The notes beneath the pieces were generated by a model. That model searched no databases. It was given only the letters and a program-made list of their open reading frames with translations, and was not told the origin of the DNA. Positions 17,473 to 27,071 of a DNA stretch of 64,000 bases are shown one piece after another. The DNA comes from Nocardioides albidus. GTDB lineage: Bacteria > Actinomycetota > Actinomycetes > Propionibacteriales > Nocardioidaceae. Location: contig NZ_VDMP01000026.1 in the NCBI RefSeq assembly GCF_006335005.1, forward strand, positions 400,216 to 464,215. Reading direction: 5' to 3'. The stretch's first letter is position 1. Each line of letters begins with the position of its first letter. A program made the translations under genes and the position numbers.

Positions 17473-18548
17473 AGCCCGAGCACCGCCCCATCACGGCGTT
17501 CTGTGGTGGTGACTGCAGCTGTCCCCGTGCGGTGGCTGAGGGCTTCGCGGTCGAGCCCCGGCGGGTTGCCGTCGCCGACCTGCTGGGTGTCTACCTTGTC
17601 GAGGATGCCGAGCGCGGTTGTGCGGACGCGTTCGGCGGTTGACTGGACGACCTCGACAGGGTTCTTGCCGGGGACGCTCGCTGCCCAGGTCGACACGTAC
17701 GGCACCGTGTAGGAGGAGGTGTCGAGCCCGTGGGCGGCGCCGACCATGAGCGCGACGGATTCGGCCTCCACCTCGGCGATCCCACGGTGCAAGGTCGCGT
17801 CGGCGGCGGACTCGGTCGACGGGGCGGTCTCCGGTGGCGCGTGGAGGAGAACATGGCCGAGTTCGTGGGCGAGCGTCTTCACCTGGGCCGCATCGTCCAT
17901 GTCCATGCGGACCGAGACCGCGCGGGAGAGGAAGTCGGTCAGGCCGTTGGCGCCGCCGATCGCCGCAGCCGAGGAGACGAGTCGGAGCTCGAAGCCGGCG
18001 GCCGTGATCTGGTCGGCGAGCCCGTCCCACAGCCCGTCCGGCGCTTGACCTTGAAGTAGGGAGGGGCGGGGGAGTTCGGGCACCGGGTCGCCGGTGGTCT
18101 GGGAGATGTCCCAGACGTAGGTCGGCTTGACCCCGATCATCCGGGTGCGGGCGTACTCACCGGACATCGGCTTCTCGTTGCGCGCCAAGCGTCGCCAGGA
18201 GTTCGGGTCGTCGGGCGTGAACGAGGCGAACCGACCTGTGACGGGGGCGAGGATGCCGTAGCCGCGCTGGCCTTTCGCGACGCTGCGGCCGAGCGAGAGC
18301 CACTGGTGGAAGCCGGCGACGTACGTCGGCGTCGGCTCGGGCACTCTGCCCTCCTCGTACGCCGCGAAGTGCTGCGCCGCGATCAGCATCGAGTTCCCGA
18401 AGCTGCGCCCGCGGAACTGCGCGGCGAAGGTCAGGGCGCGCTTCCAATCCTCGCCGGTCATCAGCGCAGCAACGGACTCGGACAATTGCTCCTGGAGCGC
18501 CTCGAGCTTCGCTTCGCGGGCTGCTCGACCGCGTACCTGAGTGGTCAT
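17469..18548 (-). CDS. ardC: ArdC-like antirestriction / zincin protein
   Basis: This 359-residue protein has an N-terminal ArdC ssDNA-binding domain (WKRALTFAAQFRGRSFGNSMLIAAQH...YVAGFHQWLSLGRSVAKGQRGYGILAP) and a C-terminal zincin-type metallopeptidase domain with HELGHVLLHAPP and a downstream EVEAESVALMVG carrying the third ligand. ArdC proteins protect incoming single-stranded DNA from restriction during conjugation. The gene immediately precedes the boundary of the copper island. Confidence 0.85.
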   Translation of the reverse strand: MTTQVRGRAAREAKLEALQEQLSESVAALMTGEDWKRALTFAAQFRGRSFGNSMLIAAQHFAAYEEGRVPEPTPTYVAGFHQWLSLGRSVAKGQRGYGILAPVTGRFASFTPDDPNSWRRLARNEKPMSGEYARTRMIGVKPTYVWDISQTTGDPVPELPRPSLLQGQAPDGLWDGLADQITAAGFELRLVSSAAAIGGANGLTDFLSRAVSVRMDMDDAAQVKTLAHELGHVLLHAPPETAPSTESAADATLHRGIAEVEAESVALMVGAAHGLDTSSYTVPYVSTWAASVPGKNPVEVVQSTAERVRTTALGILDKVDTQQVGDGNPPGLDREALSHRTGTAAVTTTERRDGAVLGL

Positions 18549-18724
18549 GACGCTGCAATCTCTAGGAACTCAGGTTCGATCGGACCCAGATGAGTCCCGA
18601 TCTGCGTCTGTGCAGGTGGCGTCGGTTCGACCGCTGGCCGGACCTGAATTGACACTTGGTCACTCTGGCTGACGGTTTTGCTGTAGCATCGATGCATGAT
18701 CGCCTCGCTTGAAGTCGGTGACTG

Positions 18725-19810
18725 ATGGGCTTGGTGGCGCTGCCGGGTGGCAGCGCTGCTGATCCGGCACTGATAGGTGCGCAGGCGGTGCTGGACTTCG
18801 AGCAGGAGGTCGTCGACCAGTACGCGCTGGCGATGTCGGCAGCAGGTCTGACTGACCGCCACATCGGCGGGACCCGGGCGATCGTCATTGAGTTCGCGCG
18901 CTCGCTGTCCACCCCGCTGTGGGAGGCCACCTGCGCGGACGCGGACGCCTTCTTGGCCCAGCAGCGACGGATGGGGCTCAGCGTGTCGACCCGGGCGGGC
19001 AAGGCAGGGGCGCTGTCGGGGTTCTATGAGTTCGTGATCGCCCGCTACGAGGGCACGATTCGACGCGCGACTGGCGTATTGGTTGAGCAGCCGATCGATG
19101 AGTTCAATCGCCAGTCCGGGGCATCGCTGGGCAAGATCCGGGTGCCGCCATCGGATGACGAGGTCGACTCGCTGTTCACTGCCTGGCGCGGATCGGTCCC
19201 GCAGGCACGCAAGTATCGGCCGGCGGCCCGCGACTACTTCGCCGCCTCGCTGTGGCGCCGGCTCGGGCTGCGGATCAACGAGACCGTCATGCTCGACATC
19301 CGCGACTGGCGCCCCGATCTGGGCGAGTTCGGCAAGCTCCACGTTCGCCACGGCAAGGGCTCCGGCGGCCGCGGACCCAAGCCCCGGCTGGTGCCGGCCA
19401 TCAACGGCGCGAACCAGTTGATCGACTGGTGGCTGGGAGAGGTCCGCCCGCAGTACGGCGAGGATTGGGCTGACCCGGATGCGCCGATGCTGCCGTCCGA
19501 GCGGTTCGACCGCGAGCTGGACCGCTGTGGCCGCGTCGGCGCGAACGCGCTGCGCCGCGCCCTGGGGATCCAGGTCGATCAGTGGCTTCCGGCGTGGTCG
19601 GGGCGGATGACGCCACACGTGCTGCGGCACTACTGCGCATCGTCTCTGTACGCGGCCGGCATGGACATCAAGGCCCTCCAAGAGCTCCTTGGCCACCAGT
19701 GGCTGGCCACCACCTCGGGCTACCTTCACGTCCGCAGCGACCACATCGAACGTGCGTGGAACAACGCGAGCGACCGTGTTGAAGCCCGCCTTGGCATTCG
19801 TACCGACTGA
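18725..19810 (+). CDS. Tyrosine recombinase, first gene of a recombinase trio
   Basis: This 361-residue tyrosine recombinase/integrase has all catalytic residues: R183 (GLRINE), K211, H298 and R301 (HVLRHY), H324 (LGHQWL) and nucleophile Y333 (TTSGYLHV). The N-terminal SAM-like domain spans about residues 20-125. It starts ATG 18725 with no strong Shine-Dalgarno. It is followed by a small HTH protein and a zinc-ribbon protein, a three-gene order resembling tandem-recombinase transposons of the Tn554 type. It is the probable mover of the copper island. Confidence 0.85.
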   Translation: MGLVALPGGSAADPALIGAQAVLDFEQEVVDQYALAMSAAGLTDRHIGGTRAIVIEFARSLSTPLWEATCADADAFLAQQRRMGLSVSTRAGKAGALSGFYEFVIARYEGTIRRATGVLVEQPIDEFNRQSGASLGKIRVPPSDDEVDSLFTAWRGSVPQARKYRPAARDYFAASLWRRLGLRINETVMLDIRDWRPDLGEFGKLHVRHGKGSGGRGPKPRLVPAINGANQLIDWWLGEVRPQYGEDWADPDAPMLPSERFDRELDRCGRVGANALRRALGIQVDQWLPAWSGRMTPHVLRHYCASSLYAAGMDIKALQELLGHQWLATTSGYLHVRSDHIERAWNNASDRVEARLGIRTD

Positions 19811-19841
19811 CCCGATCGACGAACCGAAGGAGAGGATCCAG

Positions 19842-20201
19842 ATGCAGTGGAGCCTGCGGCTGCGAGCCGCCGAGAGAGGGATCTGGAAGTCCGCGGAGCT
19901 GCGCCGGATGCTGGCTGAGGCCGGGCTTGAGATCAGCGCCGGGAAGATGTCGTCGTGGTGGGCTGGCGCCCCGCCGACAATGCGGCTCGAAGAGCTCGAC
20001 GTGCTGTGCGCCGTGCTCGAGTGCAGCCCGAACGACCTGATGACACCGGAGCCGGACAAGGTCGCCGCCCGCCGTCCCCGCAACACGGACGCAGCCAACG
20101 GCAACGGCGGCAACGGGAACGGCGATCCGAACGACAGCGCCGGTATGCCCCCGGCGGTCACCCCGCGGCTCGGCAAGCCGCGGTCGACCCCGCCGCTGTA
20201 A
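19842..20201 (+). CDS. Small HTH (XRE-like) protein of the recombinase trio
   Basis: This 119-residue protein starts at the ATG at 19842, seven bases after AAGGAGAGG. Residues 1-65 form a helix-turn-helix: SAELRRMLAEAGLEISAGKMSSWWAG, then LEELDVLCAVLECSPNDLM, like XRE regulators. The tail is a low-complexity Asn/Gly/Asp stretch. It is a probable regulator or accessory factor of the flanking recombinase. It lies 31 bases after the recombinase stop. Confidence 0.8.
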   Translation: MQWSLRLRAAERGIWKSAELRRMLAEAGLEISAGKMSSWWAGAPPTMRLEELDVLCAVLECSPNDLMTPEPDKVAARRPRNTDAANGNGGNGNGDPNDSAGMPPAVTPRLGKPRSTPPL

Positions 20202-20239
20202 CCCTCGCCCACATCGGCCACGGCGACGAGGAGCATTGC

Positions 20240-22033
20240 ATGCCAGCGCCCGGCCCGAACGCGCCCCTGCGGGTGCCGCCCAAGTGCAACGCCTGCCAGG
20301 ACAACCGGGTTGCCTGGACCAACCCCCGAGTCGACCTCTGCTATCGCTGCCTGCCCGGTGGCCCGTTCGCATCGCCACCGTGCGACCACTGCGGCTCCCG
20401 AGCCGACTACTTCAGTCAGGGATTGTGCAGTCGATGTCATCCCCGCAGCCCCGAGCACATCGGGTCCTGCAAAGGCTGCCTGGCCTGGGGCGTCTACCCC
20501 CGCCACAACTGGACCTGCTGGTCGTGCCGCTGGTGGCAGACCCACTACCCGAAGGGCACCTGCGGCTTCTGCGGCCGCACCAGCCACGTCAGCGACAGGC
20601 GGGCATGTCGCCTCTGCCTTGAGAATGCCCGACTCGAGCAGGTGCCCGGGCGCGCCCCGGACCTCGCCGGCACGAACAAGAACAGCCAGCAGTTGTTCTT
20701 CGCCAACATGGTCTTCAAACGTCGGGTGACGCCGCTGCCGGACTACGTCAGCTGGGATGCCCGTTGGTCGAAGAAGAACAAGAACCAGCTGAGCTACCAC
20801 CCCGGCACCAGCTTCGACGAGCACGCGCGCGAACAGTTGACCCTGTTCGATATGGACCCCGACCCCGAGGTCCTGCGCCAACGAATCCTGCTCGAAGACA
20901 GTGAGCTGACGCGCTACTGTGCGGCCATCGTTGCCGATCACGCCCGGCGCTACGGCTGGAGCGTGAGGCAACGCAATGCGGTGATTCAGACCTTGCGGAT
21001 GCTGCAGACCGTCCGGCCGACGCCCACTGCGAAGGTCCGCGCTAGCGACGTCGTCGCCGTTCGCCGCTACGACGGCACCATCACCTCCACCCTCGACGTC
21101 CTCGCGGAAGCCGAGTTGCTCATCGAAGACGTTCCGACACGGGTGGAGCGGTACTTCAACGCCAAGTTCATCGAATCCGGAGGCCTCCCCGACGCGATGC
21201 GGGAGCACCTCCAGTTGTGGCTTCAGGTCATGCTCGGTGGATCCCGACAAGCACCTCGCCAACTGCCCCGCGAACCCGAGACCGTCGAGATCCACATCCA
21301 AGGGCTGGCACCCGTGGTCCAGCGGTGGGTCGAAGCCGGCCGCCGGTCGTTCGCAGAGATCACCAAGGACGACATCCTGGCCGCCCTCGCGACCCTGCCT
21401 ACCGGCACCAGCCACCGCCACTTCGCGGAGAACGGGCTGAAGTCGTTGTTCAAGATCCTCAAGGGCCGCCGACTCGTCTTCGCCAACCCCATGCGGGGCA
21501 TCGATCTGACCCGCGTCCACACCAACATTCCGATGCCGTTGGACCCCGCGCTGATCCGGGCCGAGCTGGACTCGCCGAACCCGGCCGTCGCGCTCGCAGT
21601 GGCCCTGGTGGCCTTCCACGGCCTGACCGGCAAGCAGGTGCGCGAGCTCGGGTTGACCGACATCGTCGACGGCCGGCTCCACCTCGACGGCCGCGACATC
21701 CCGCTTGCAGCACCCGTTCGGACCCGGCTGAGCGCCTGGCTCGACTACCGCAACCGAACCTGGCCCAGCACCGCGAACCCACATCTGCTCATCAACCGAA
21801 GAACCGCGCCGCGGCTCGTGCCGGGCGGCCACTCCTTTCCCTGGAAGGACAGCCGCATTCGTCCGCGGGCCCTGCGCGAGGACCGCATCCTGCACGAGAT
21901 CCACGCCACCGGCGGCGACGTACGCCGCATCTACGACCTGTTCGGACTCAGCGTCGAAGGCGCCACCCGCTACCTGGCGACCGTCGATCACTCCGATCTC
22001 GGCGACCCCACCGGACTGGCCAACCGGTCGTGA
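20240..22033 (+). CDS. Eight-CxxC zinc-ribbon protein with degenerate recombinase-like C-terminus
   Basis: This 597-residue protein starts ATG 20240 after GAGGAG. The first 126 residues hold eight CxxC pairs (16/19, 34/37, 48/51, 63/66, 77/80, 93/96, 108/111, 123/126), enough for four zinc ribbons. The C-terminal part (about 360-560) resembles a tyrosine-recombinase fold, with KSLFKILKGRRLVFANPMRGI and FHGLTGKQVRELGLTDI. The first catalytic Arg appears replaced by Lys, and the HxxR and Tyr motifs are absent. It is probably a DNA-binding accessory subunit for the upstream recombinase. Confidence 0.7.
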   Translation: MPAPGPNAPLRVPPKCNACQDNRVAWTNPRVDLCYRCLPGGPFASPPCDHCGSRADYFSQGLCSRCHPRSPEHIGSCKGCLAWGVYPRHNWTCWSCRWWQTHYPKGTCGFCGRTSHVSDRRACRLCLENARLEQVPGRAPDLAGTNKNSQQLFFANMVFKRRVTPLPDYVSWDARWSKKNKNQLSYHPGTSFDEHAREQLTLFDMDPDPEVLRQRILLEDSELTRYCAAIVADHARRYGWSVRQRNAVIQTLRMLQTVRPTPTAKVRASDVVAVRRYDGTITSTLDVLAEAELLIEDVPTRVERYFNAKFIESGGLPDAMREHLQLWLQVMLGGSRQAPRQLPREPETVEIHIQGLAPVVQRWVEAGRRSFAEITKDDILAALATLPTGTSHRHFAENGLKSLFKILKGRRLVFANPMRGIDLTRVHTNIPMPLDPALIRAELDSPNPAVALAVALVAFHGLTGKQVRELGLTDIVDGRLHLDGRDIPLAAPVRTRLSAWLDYRNRTWPSTANPHLLINRRTAPRLVPGGHSFPWKDSRIRPRALREDRILHEIHATGGDVRRIYDLFGLSVEGATRYLATVDHSDLGDPTGLANRS

Positions 22034-22460
22034 GCACAGGCCTAGGGAACATCCGCCCTCCGGGCACAGCCGTTTGAAAGCCATCACGACCCGATAGGCA
22101 ACGGCGGCCGCCACGGATCGGACACTTTCGGGGAACTCGTTTTGAGTCACGGCCTGAGCGTGGCGTCCTCGCGTCCCCGCATCCGTCCCCCCGCGCTTGC
22201 GGTAGGCGGGGGGACGCAGTGCGTGTCAACGCATTCGTGCAGGTCAGGAGGCGTCCCCCCGAAAGTTCGAGAAGACTCGGGCCCATCCCTGGTGAGCCCC
22301 GGCTCTTGTCGAGATGCAGCGCCCCTGCGACAACTCGCTGTCATGTTCAAAATCCATTGAAAGAGTCGACTTAGGGGTCCGGGCCGACGGGGCTTTCAGG
22401 GCCGCGCGGGTCCAGCGGCGTCGGCCACCGGCTGTCGGCTGCGCGGGCTGGGATCCTGCT
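22034..22460. other. 427-bp intergenic region with inverted-repeat cluster
   Basis: No convincing gene lies between the recombinase trio and the ahpD-like gene. The notable content is the CGTCCCCCCG repeat cluster at 22184-22261, listed separately. The remainder shows no clear promoter or terminator by eye. Confidence 0.6.
22184..22261. repeat. Three copies of CGTCCCCCCG in direct/inverted order
   Basis: CGTCCCCCCG occurs at 22184-22193 and 22252-22261, and inverted (CGGGGGGACG) at 22207-22216. GCAGGTCAGGAGG lies just before the last copy. The same 13-mer precedes the AGGTATCCC copy in the prim-pol repeat cluster near 48.0 kb. The layout suggests a protein-binding array such as a replication origin or recombination site. 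Confidence 0.55.
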
Positions 22461-22997
22461 TCAGGGGGTGGTCTCTGGCGTGAGTCCGGCGAGCAGGTTG
22501 AACGCTCCGGTGAGCACGTTGAGCGCTACCACCCCGACGACGTCGGCTATCTCCCGGTCGCTGTAGCCATGGTCGCGCAACTCTTGGACCTGGGCGTCCG
22601 TGATGCCCGTGGGCTCCCGGTACACCCTCATGGCCACCGCGATCATGGCCGCTACCCGGGGATCCGCGGACGTGCTGCGCCGGGCCGCCTCGATCTCCTC
22701 CTCGGTGACACCGAGCGATCGGGCGGCGCTCTCGTGCGCCTCCAGGCACAGTTCGCAGCCTTGGTGGACCTGCAGTGCGATCGAGACGAGCTCGCTGATG
22801 CGCCGGTCGAGCTTGGCGCGCTTCATCGCCCGGCTCAGCTGCAGGTAGCCACCCAGGACCGCGGGCGAGTGGGCCATGGTGCGGACCATCGCACCGACCT
22901 GGCCGTGCCGCTCGACCAGGTCGCCGAGGAGGTCGCGCGAGGCACCGACCGCGCTCTCCGGAGTCAGCGCCGCCAACCGAGCCGTGGGCGCGCTCAT
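22461..22997 (-). CDS. AhpD-like carboxymuconolactone decarboxylase family protein
   Basis: This 178-residue all-helical protein has the AhpD-type redox motif CELCLEAH (C81, C84, H88), preceded by [10 protein letters not shown]. Family members use the CxxC as an alkylhydroperoxidase or disulfide reductase. Its ATG overlaps the copA stop (ATGA), so it is the last gene of the csoR-copZ-copA operon. This placement suggests a role in peroxide or thiol damage linked to copper, which is inferred. Confidence 0.88.
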   Translation of the reverse strand: MSAPTARLAALTPESAVGASRDLLGDLVERHGQVGAMVRTMAHSPAVLGGYLQLSRAMKRAKLDRRISELVSIALQVHQGCELCLEAHESAARSLGVTEEEIEAARRSTSADPRVAAMIAVAMRVYREPTGITDAQVQELRDHGYSDREIADVVGVVALNVLTGAFNLLAGLTPETTP

Positions 22998-25324
22998 GAC
23001 ACGGTCCCCGGTGCTTCGGTCGCGGCGGCGGAGTGGGCCTTGAACCCGCGCAGGCGCAGGCTGTTGGAGACCACGAACACCGAGGAGAACGCCATGGCGG
23101 CGCCGGCGAGCATCGGGTTGAGCAGGCCGGCGGCGGCCAGTGGCAGGGCGGCGACGTTGTAGGCGAAGGCCCAGAACAGGTTGCCCTTGATCGTGCCGAG
23201 AGTGCGGCGCGAGAGCCGGATCGCGTCGACCGCCACCCGCAGGTCGCCGCGGACGAGGGTGAGGTCGCTGGCCTCGATCGCCACGTCGGTGCCGGTGCCC
23301 ATCGCCAGGCCGAGGTCGGCCTGGGCCAGCGCGGCTGCGTCGTTGACGCCGTCGCCGACCATGGCGACGACATTCCCCTCGGCCTGGAGCCGCTTGACGA
23401 CGTCGACCTTGTCTGCGGGGAGTACGTCGGCGATGACGTCGGCCTCGTCGATACCGACCTCCGCGGCGACCTGCCGGGCGACGACCGCGTTGTCGCCGGT
23501 GAGCAGCACGGGCCGCAGTCCGAGCTCGCGCAGCTCGCGAATCGCGGCTGCCGATGTCGGCTTGATCGCGTCCGCGACCACCACGACGCCGCGTGCCTTG
23601 CCGTCCCACCCGACTGCGACGGCGGTGCCGCCCGTGGACTGGGCCTCCTCCAGCGCCTGCTGCAGCGCGGGCGTCAGGTGCTGGGACCACTCGGCCAGCA
23701 GTTGGGGACGGCCGACGAGCACGGCGTGGCTGGCTGCCCCGTCGGCGAGGACTCCCTGGATGCCGAGGCCTTCGATGTTGGCGAAGTCCTCGACCTCGGG
23801 GAGGGGACTCTGCTGGTCCCGGGCGGCGTCGGCGATTGCCCGGGCGATGGGGTGCTCGGAGGCGTTCTCGAGGGCACCGGCGTAGCGCAGGACCACGGTT
23901 GCGTCCTCGCCGTCGGCGGCGATGACGTCGCGCAGGGTCATCTTGCCGGTGGTGACGGTGCCGGTCTTGTCCAGGACGACGGTGTCGACGCTGCGGGTCG
24001 ACTCCAGGACCTCGGGGCCTTTGATCAGGATGCCGAGCTGGGCGCCGCGGCCGGTGCCGACCATGAGGGCGGTCGGCGTGGCCAGCCCGAGGGCGCAGGG
24101 GCAGGCGATGATCAGGACCGCGACCGCGGCGGTGAAGGCGGCGGCGAGGCCGTTGCCGGTGCCGAGCCAGAAGCCGAGGGTGCCGGCGGCGAGGAGGATG
24201 ACGATCGGGACGAAGATGCCCGAGATCCGGTCGGCCAGGCGCTGGACCTGGGCCTTGCCGTTCTGGGCGTCCTCGACCAGGCGCGCCATCTGCGCCAGCT
24301 GGGTGTCGCCGCCGACTCTCGTCGCGCGCACGACGAGGCGCCCGCCGGCGTTGACGGTGGCGCCGACGACGGCGTCACCCTCGCCGACCTCGACCGGCAC
24401 GGACTCGCCGGTCAGCATCGAGGCGTCCACGGCCGACGTACCGCGCTCGATGACGCCGTCGGTGGCGATCTTCTCGCCGGGGCGTACGACGAACCGGTTG
24501 CCGACCGCGAGCTGGTCGACCGGGATCTTGGTCTCGGTGACGCCGTCGGGTCCGAGGACGGCGACCTCCTTCGCGCCGAGCTCGAGCAGAGCACGGAGAG
24601 CTGCGCCGGCGCGGCGCTTGGAGCGCTGCTCGAAGTAGCGACCGGCGAGGATGAAGGTGGTGACGCCGGCCGCGGCTTCGAGGTAGATGTTGCCGCTGCC
24701 GTCGCTGCGCTGGATCGTGAGCTCGAACGGGTGGGTCATGCCGGGGATGCCGGCCGTGCCCCAGAACAAGGCGTAGAGCGACCAGCCCAGTGCGGCCAGG
24801 GTGCCGAGCGAGATCAGCGTGTCCATGGTCGAGGTGCCGTGGCGAAGGTTGGTCCAGGCCGCCTTGTGGAAGGGCCAGGCGCCCCAGGCCACGACGGGTG
24901 CGGCGAGTGTCAGGGAGAGCCACTGCCAGTTGGTGAACTGCAGGGCGGGGATCATCGCCATCGCGATCACCGGGACGGTGAGGACCGCCGAGATCAGGAG
25001 CCGCTGCCGCAGAGTGCGGAGCGGGTCGGCTTCCTCTGCCGCGCCGTTGTTGCCGTCTGTGCCGGCGTTGTCGGTCTTCGGCGGTCGGGGCAGGGAGGCG
25101 CCGTACCCGGCCTGCTCGACGGCCGCGACCAGGGCCTCGGGCGCCACGTCGGGATCGAAGGTGACCTTTGCCTTCTCCGTGGCGTAGTTGACCGTGGCGC
25201 TGACGCCGTCGAGCTTGTTGAGCTTGCGCTCGATCCGGTTGGCGCAGGAGGCGCAGGTCATCCCGGTGATCGCCAGCTCGATCGAACCGGCGGCTGGGGT
25301 GCCTGACTGACTCTGCGTTGTCAT
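22994..25324 (-). CDS. copA: Copper-translocating P1B-type ATPase
   Basis: This 776-residue protein has an N-terminal heavy-metal domain with GMTCASC (21-27), TGES actuator loop (305-308), membrane metal site CPC (408-410), phosphorylation site DKTGT (452-456), the P1B HP motif in [10 protein letters not shown] and hinge GDGVND. The CPC motif with an N-terminal CxxC domain indicates Cu(I) export from the cytoplasm. The ATG at 25324 is preceded by AGGAG. It lies in an operon after csoR, copZ and a His-rich membrane protein. Confidence 0.95.
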   Translation of the reverse strand: MTTQSQSGTPAAGSIELAITGMTCASCANRIERKLNKLDGVSATVNYATEKAKVTFDPDVAPEALVAAVEQAGYGASLPRPPKTDNAGTDGNNGAAEEADPLRTLRQRLLISAVLTVPVIAMAMIPALQFTNWQWLSLTLAAPVVAWGAWPFHKAAWTNLRHGTSTMDTLISLGTLAALGWSLYALFWGTAGIPGMTHPFELTIQRSDGSGNIYLEAAAGVTTFILAGRYFEQRSKRRAGAALRALLELGAKEVAVLGPDGVTETKIPVDQLAVGNRFVVRPGEKIATDGVIERGTSAVDASMLTGESVPVEVGEGDAVVGATVNAGGRLVVRATRVGGDTQLAQMARLVEDAQNGKAQVQRLADRISGIFVPIVILLAAGTLGFWLGTGNGLAAAFTAAVAVLIIACPCALGLATPTALMVGTGRGAQLGILIKGPEVLESTRSVDTVVLDKTGTVTTGKMTLRDVIAADGEDATVVLRYAGALENASEHPIARAIADAARDQQSPLPEVEDFANIEGLGIQGVLADGAASHAVLVGRPQLLAEWSQHLTPALQQALEEAQSTGGTAVAVGWDGKARGVVVVADAIKPTSAAAIRELRELGLRPVLLTGDNAVVARQVAAEVGIDEADVIADVLPADKVDVVKRLQAEGNVVAMVGDGVNDAAALAQADLGLAMGTGTDVAIEASDLTLVRGDLRVAVDAIRLSRRTLGTIKGNLFWAFAYNVAALPLAAAGLLNPMLAGAAMAFSSVFVVSNSLRLRGFKAHSAAATEAPGTVS

Positions 25325-25350
25325 CGTTGTCTCCTGGTGGAATTGGCCGG

Positions 25351-26352
25351 TCAGTGACCGGAGTGGTCGCCGTGCTCGGCGGGTGTGCTGTCGTCGGTCG
25401 AATCGGAGCCGGACTCGGTGTCCATGACCCCGCGGGCGGTGACGGTGAACGCCGCGGTGCGGACCACGCCGTCGTGCTGGAAGTCCAGGTAGAGGTGGTA
25501 GGTCCCGGCGCTGGGAACGGCGGCGTAGAAGACCACCTCGGGTCCGGGCTTCGTGGTGCCGTCGCCGGGCTCCCCGTCGGGGTGGACGTGTAGATAAGCA
25601 AGGTCTCCGCCGCGGAGCGCGACGAGGTGGCCGTAGGCGCCGAGGTAGGGCTGGAGGTCGGTGACCGGCTCGCCTGCCTTGGTGACGTTCAGGGTGAGCT
25701 TCGCGTCCTTGCCGGCGGTGAGGTCGCCGTCGAGGGTGACCTGGTAGTCGCCGACGGTCGCGGTGCGGTTCTCCTGGGGCGGCGCGGCGGGCCGGTAGTT
25801 GCCGTCGACGGCCAGGTCGGTACCCAGGGTGAGCGCGTCGGCGCCGGTGGCCTTGAAGTCGGCGAAGAGTCGCCACGTGCCGGGGGTGAGGTCGAGGTCG
25901 ATCGACCAGACCCCGCTGTCCTCGTCGAGGACGGGGTGGACGTGCTGGAAGCCGGCGAAGTCACGGCGCACCGCGATCAGGTGCAGGTCCTTCTCGTGCT
26001 CGACGTCGTAGGCGGTGACCGGGGCGCCGTCGGGGCCGGTAATGGTGAACGCCACGGGTCGGTCCTGCCCGGCCTGGCTGCGGGGTTCGGCCAGGGTCAG
26101 GGTGTAGCCGTTCTGGGAGACCATGAGTCCTCCTGGGACCTCTTGTACTGGGGATGAGGCCTGCGACTCGTCGCCGTGGCCGCCGGCGTGCTCGCCTTCT
26201 TCTGCCGCGCGTTGGTCGCCGTCGTGGGCGGTGTCGTGGGCCGCGGCCGGCTCGTCATCGACCGGACCGACGACTCGGCCGACGACGAGCGCGAGGCCGA
26301 AGATCGCGGCGATCGCGGCCAGGAACCCGATGAGCTTGACCGGGGTGCTCAT
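25351..26352 (-). CDS. Membrane-anchored His-rich copper-island protein
   Basis: This 333-residue protein has one N-terminal transmembrane/signal helix (about 5-27), a His/Glu/Asp-rich linker ([24 protein letters not shown]), two beta-sandwich-like repeats each ending in a histidine-containing strand ([15 protein letters not shown] and [15 protein letters not shown]) and a C-terminal HGDHSGH tail. This type of exported protein occurs next to copA in actinobacteria and probably binds copper outside the membrane. The start overlaps the copZ stop by four bases. Confidence 0.75.
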   Translation of the reverse strand: MSTPVKLIGFLAAIAAIFGLALVVGRVVGPVDDEPAAAHDTAHDGDQRAAEEGEHAGGHGDESQASSPVQEVPGGLMVSQNGYTLTLAEPRSQAGQDRPVAFTITGPDGAPVTAYDVEHEKDLHLIAVRRDFAGFQHVHPVLDEDSGVWSIDLDLTPGTWRLFADFKATGADALTLGTDLAVDGNYRPAAPPQENRTATVGDYQVTLDGDLTAGKDAKLTLNVTKAGEPVTDLQPYLGAYGHLVALRGGDLAYLHVHPDGEPGDGTTKPGPEVVFYAAVPSAGTYHLYLDFQHDGVVRTAAFTVTARGVMDTESGSDSTDDSTPAEHGDHSGH

Positions 26353-26555
26353 GCGAGGTGGTAGCCGGCTTCCTCGACGGCGGCCTTAACGGCGGCGTCA
26401 TCGAGGGGCTCGGTGCTGGTGATGGTGACGGCTCCGGTGGGCAGGTCGACCGCGACGTCCTCGACGCCGGGGATCTCCTGGACCTCTTCGGTGACCGAGG
26501 CGACGCAGTGGCCGCAGGTCATGCCGGTGACGGTGTAGGTGCTGGTCTGGCTCAT
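26349..26555 (-). CDS. copZ: CopZ-type copper chaperone
   Basis: This 68-residue single heavy-metal-associated domain has a GMTCGHC motif near the N-terminus and the usual beta-alpha-beta-beta-alpha-beta length. It delivers Cu(I) to CopA's metal domain or to CsoR. It lies between csoR and the His-rich membrane protein and is coupled to the latter by an ATGA overlap. The Shine-Dalgarno is a GGAAGGAAA-like run upstream. Confidence 0.92.
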   Translation of the reverse strand: MSQTSTYTVTGMTCGHCVASVTEEVQEIPGVEDVAVDLPTGAVTITSTEPLDDAAVKAAVEEAGYHLA

Positions 26556-26597
26556 GGCTGTTTCCTTCCGGGTTTCAGGTGGTGGATCGAGGGGTGT

Positions 26598-26909
26598 TCA
26601 GGAGCGGACGAGCCGCGCGATGGCGTCGGAGGCTTCCTTGAGCTTGATCTGCGCGTCCTCGCCGCCGGCAGCGACCGCGTTCACGACGCAGTGCGCCATG
26701 TGCTCGTCGAGGAGCCCCAGGGCGACGGCCTCGAGGGCCTTCGTCATCGCCGAGATCTGGGTGAGGATGTCGATGCAGTACTGCTCCTCCTCGACCATCC
26801 GCTGCAGGCCGCGGGCCTGGCCCTCGATGCGCCGCAGCCGCTTCAGGTAGGCGTCCTTGTTGTTGTTGGCGATGTAGCTGTGCTGGTGCGCCTCGTGTGT
26901 CTCTGCCAT
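26598..26909 (-). CDS. csoR: CsoR family copper-sensing repressor
   Basis: This 103-residue four-helix protein has the CsoR signature KRLRRIEGQARGLQRMVEE and the full C-H-C copper ligand set at C45, H70 and C74 (spacing 25 and 4, as in Mycobacterium CsoR). The basic helix binds G-tract operators, and Cu(I) binding releases DNA. ATG 26909 follows GAAGGA at good spacing. ATG 26948, which touches the operator, is an alternative start. It is the first gene of the copper-efflux operon. Confidence 0.93.
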   Translation of the reverse strand: MAETHEAHQHSYIANNNKDAYLKRLRRIEGQARGLQRMVEEEQYCIDILTQISAMTKALEAVALGLLDEHMAHCVVNAVAAGGEDAQIKLKEASDAIARLVRS

Positions 26910-26950
26910 CGGGCTGTCCTTCGCGGTGAGCGTGTGGGTCATTCCCATGG

Positions 26951-26965
26951 TACCCCCCTCCGGTA
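26951..26965 (-). promoter_or_regulatory. CsoR-type operator 1, upstream of csoR
   Basis: TACCCCCCTCCGGTA is a 15-bp G-tract/AT-flanked site of the kind bound by CsoR tetramers. It differs from operator 2 at a single position. It lies 41 bases upstream of the preferred csoR start and would give autorepression. Confidence 0.75.
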
Positions 26966-26999
26966 TTTCGTGGTAGCGTCCGCTCTTGTTGGAATACAT

Positions 27000-27014
27000 T
27001 ACCCCCCTACGGTA
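27000..27014 (+). promoter_or_regulatory. CsoR-type operator 2, upstream of the MFS gene
   Basis: TACCCCCCTACGGTA lies 57 bases before the MFS start. It covers a plausible -10 (TACGGT at 27008) placed 16 bases after TTGTTG (26986-26991). Repression of the rightward exporter gene by CsoR is therefore likely. Confidence 0.72.
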
Positions 27015-27071
27015 TTCCACACAACCACGAAGTCCCGCCACCGAGCCGGGCACCCGTCGAAGGAGAATCAG

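Noticed and set aside
18649..18654. Perfect TTGACA -35 before the recombinase trio
   Set aside because: No acceptable -10 hexamer lies 15-19 bases downstream; the TAGCAT at 18684 is too far, so a promoter is not claimed.
18545..22150. 1201-codon leftward open frame opposite the recombinase trio
   Set aside because: It is an antisense shadow of the recombinase and zinc-ribbon genes; the product has no domain and is low complexity, while the rightward genes show catalytic and CxxC motifs and good ribosome-binding sites.
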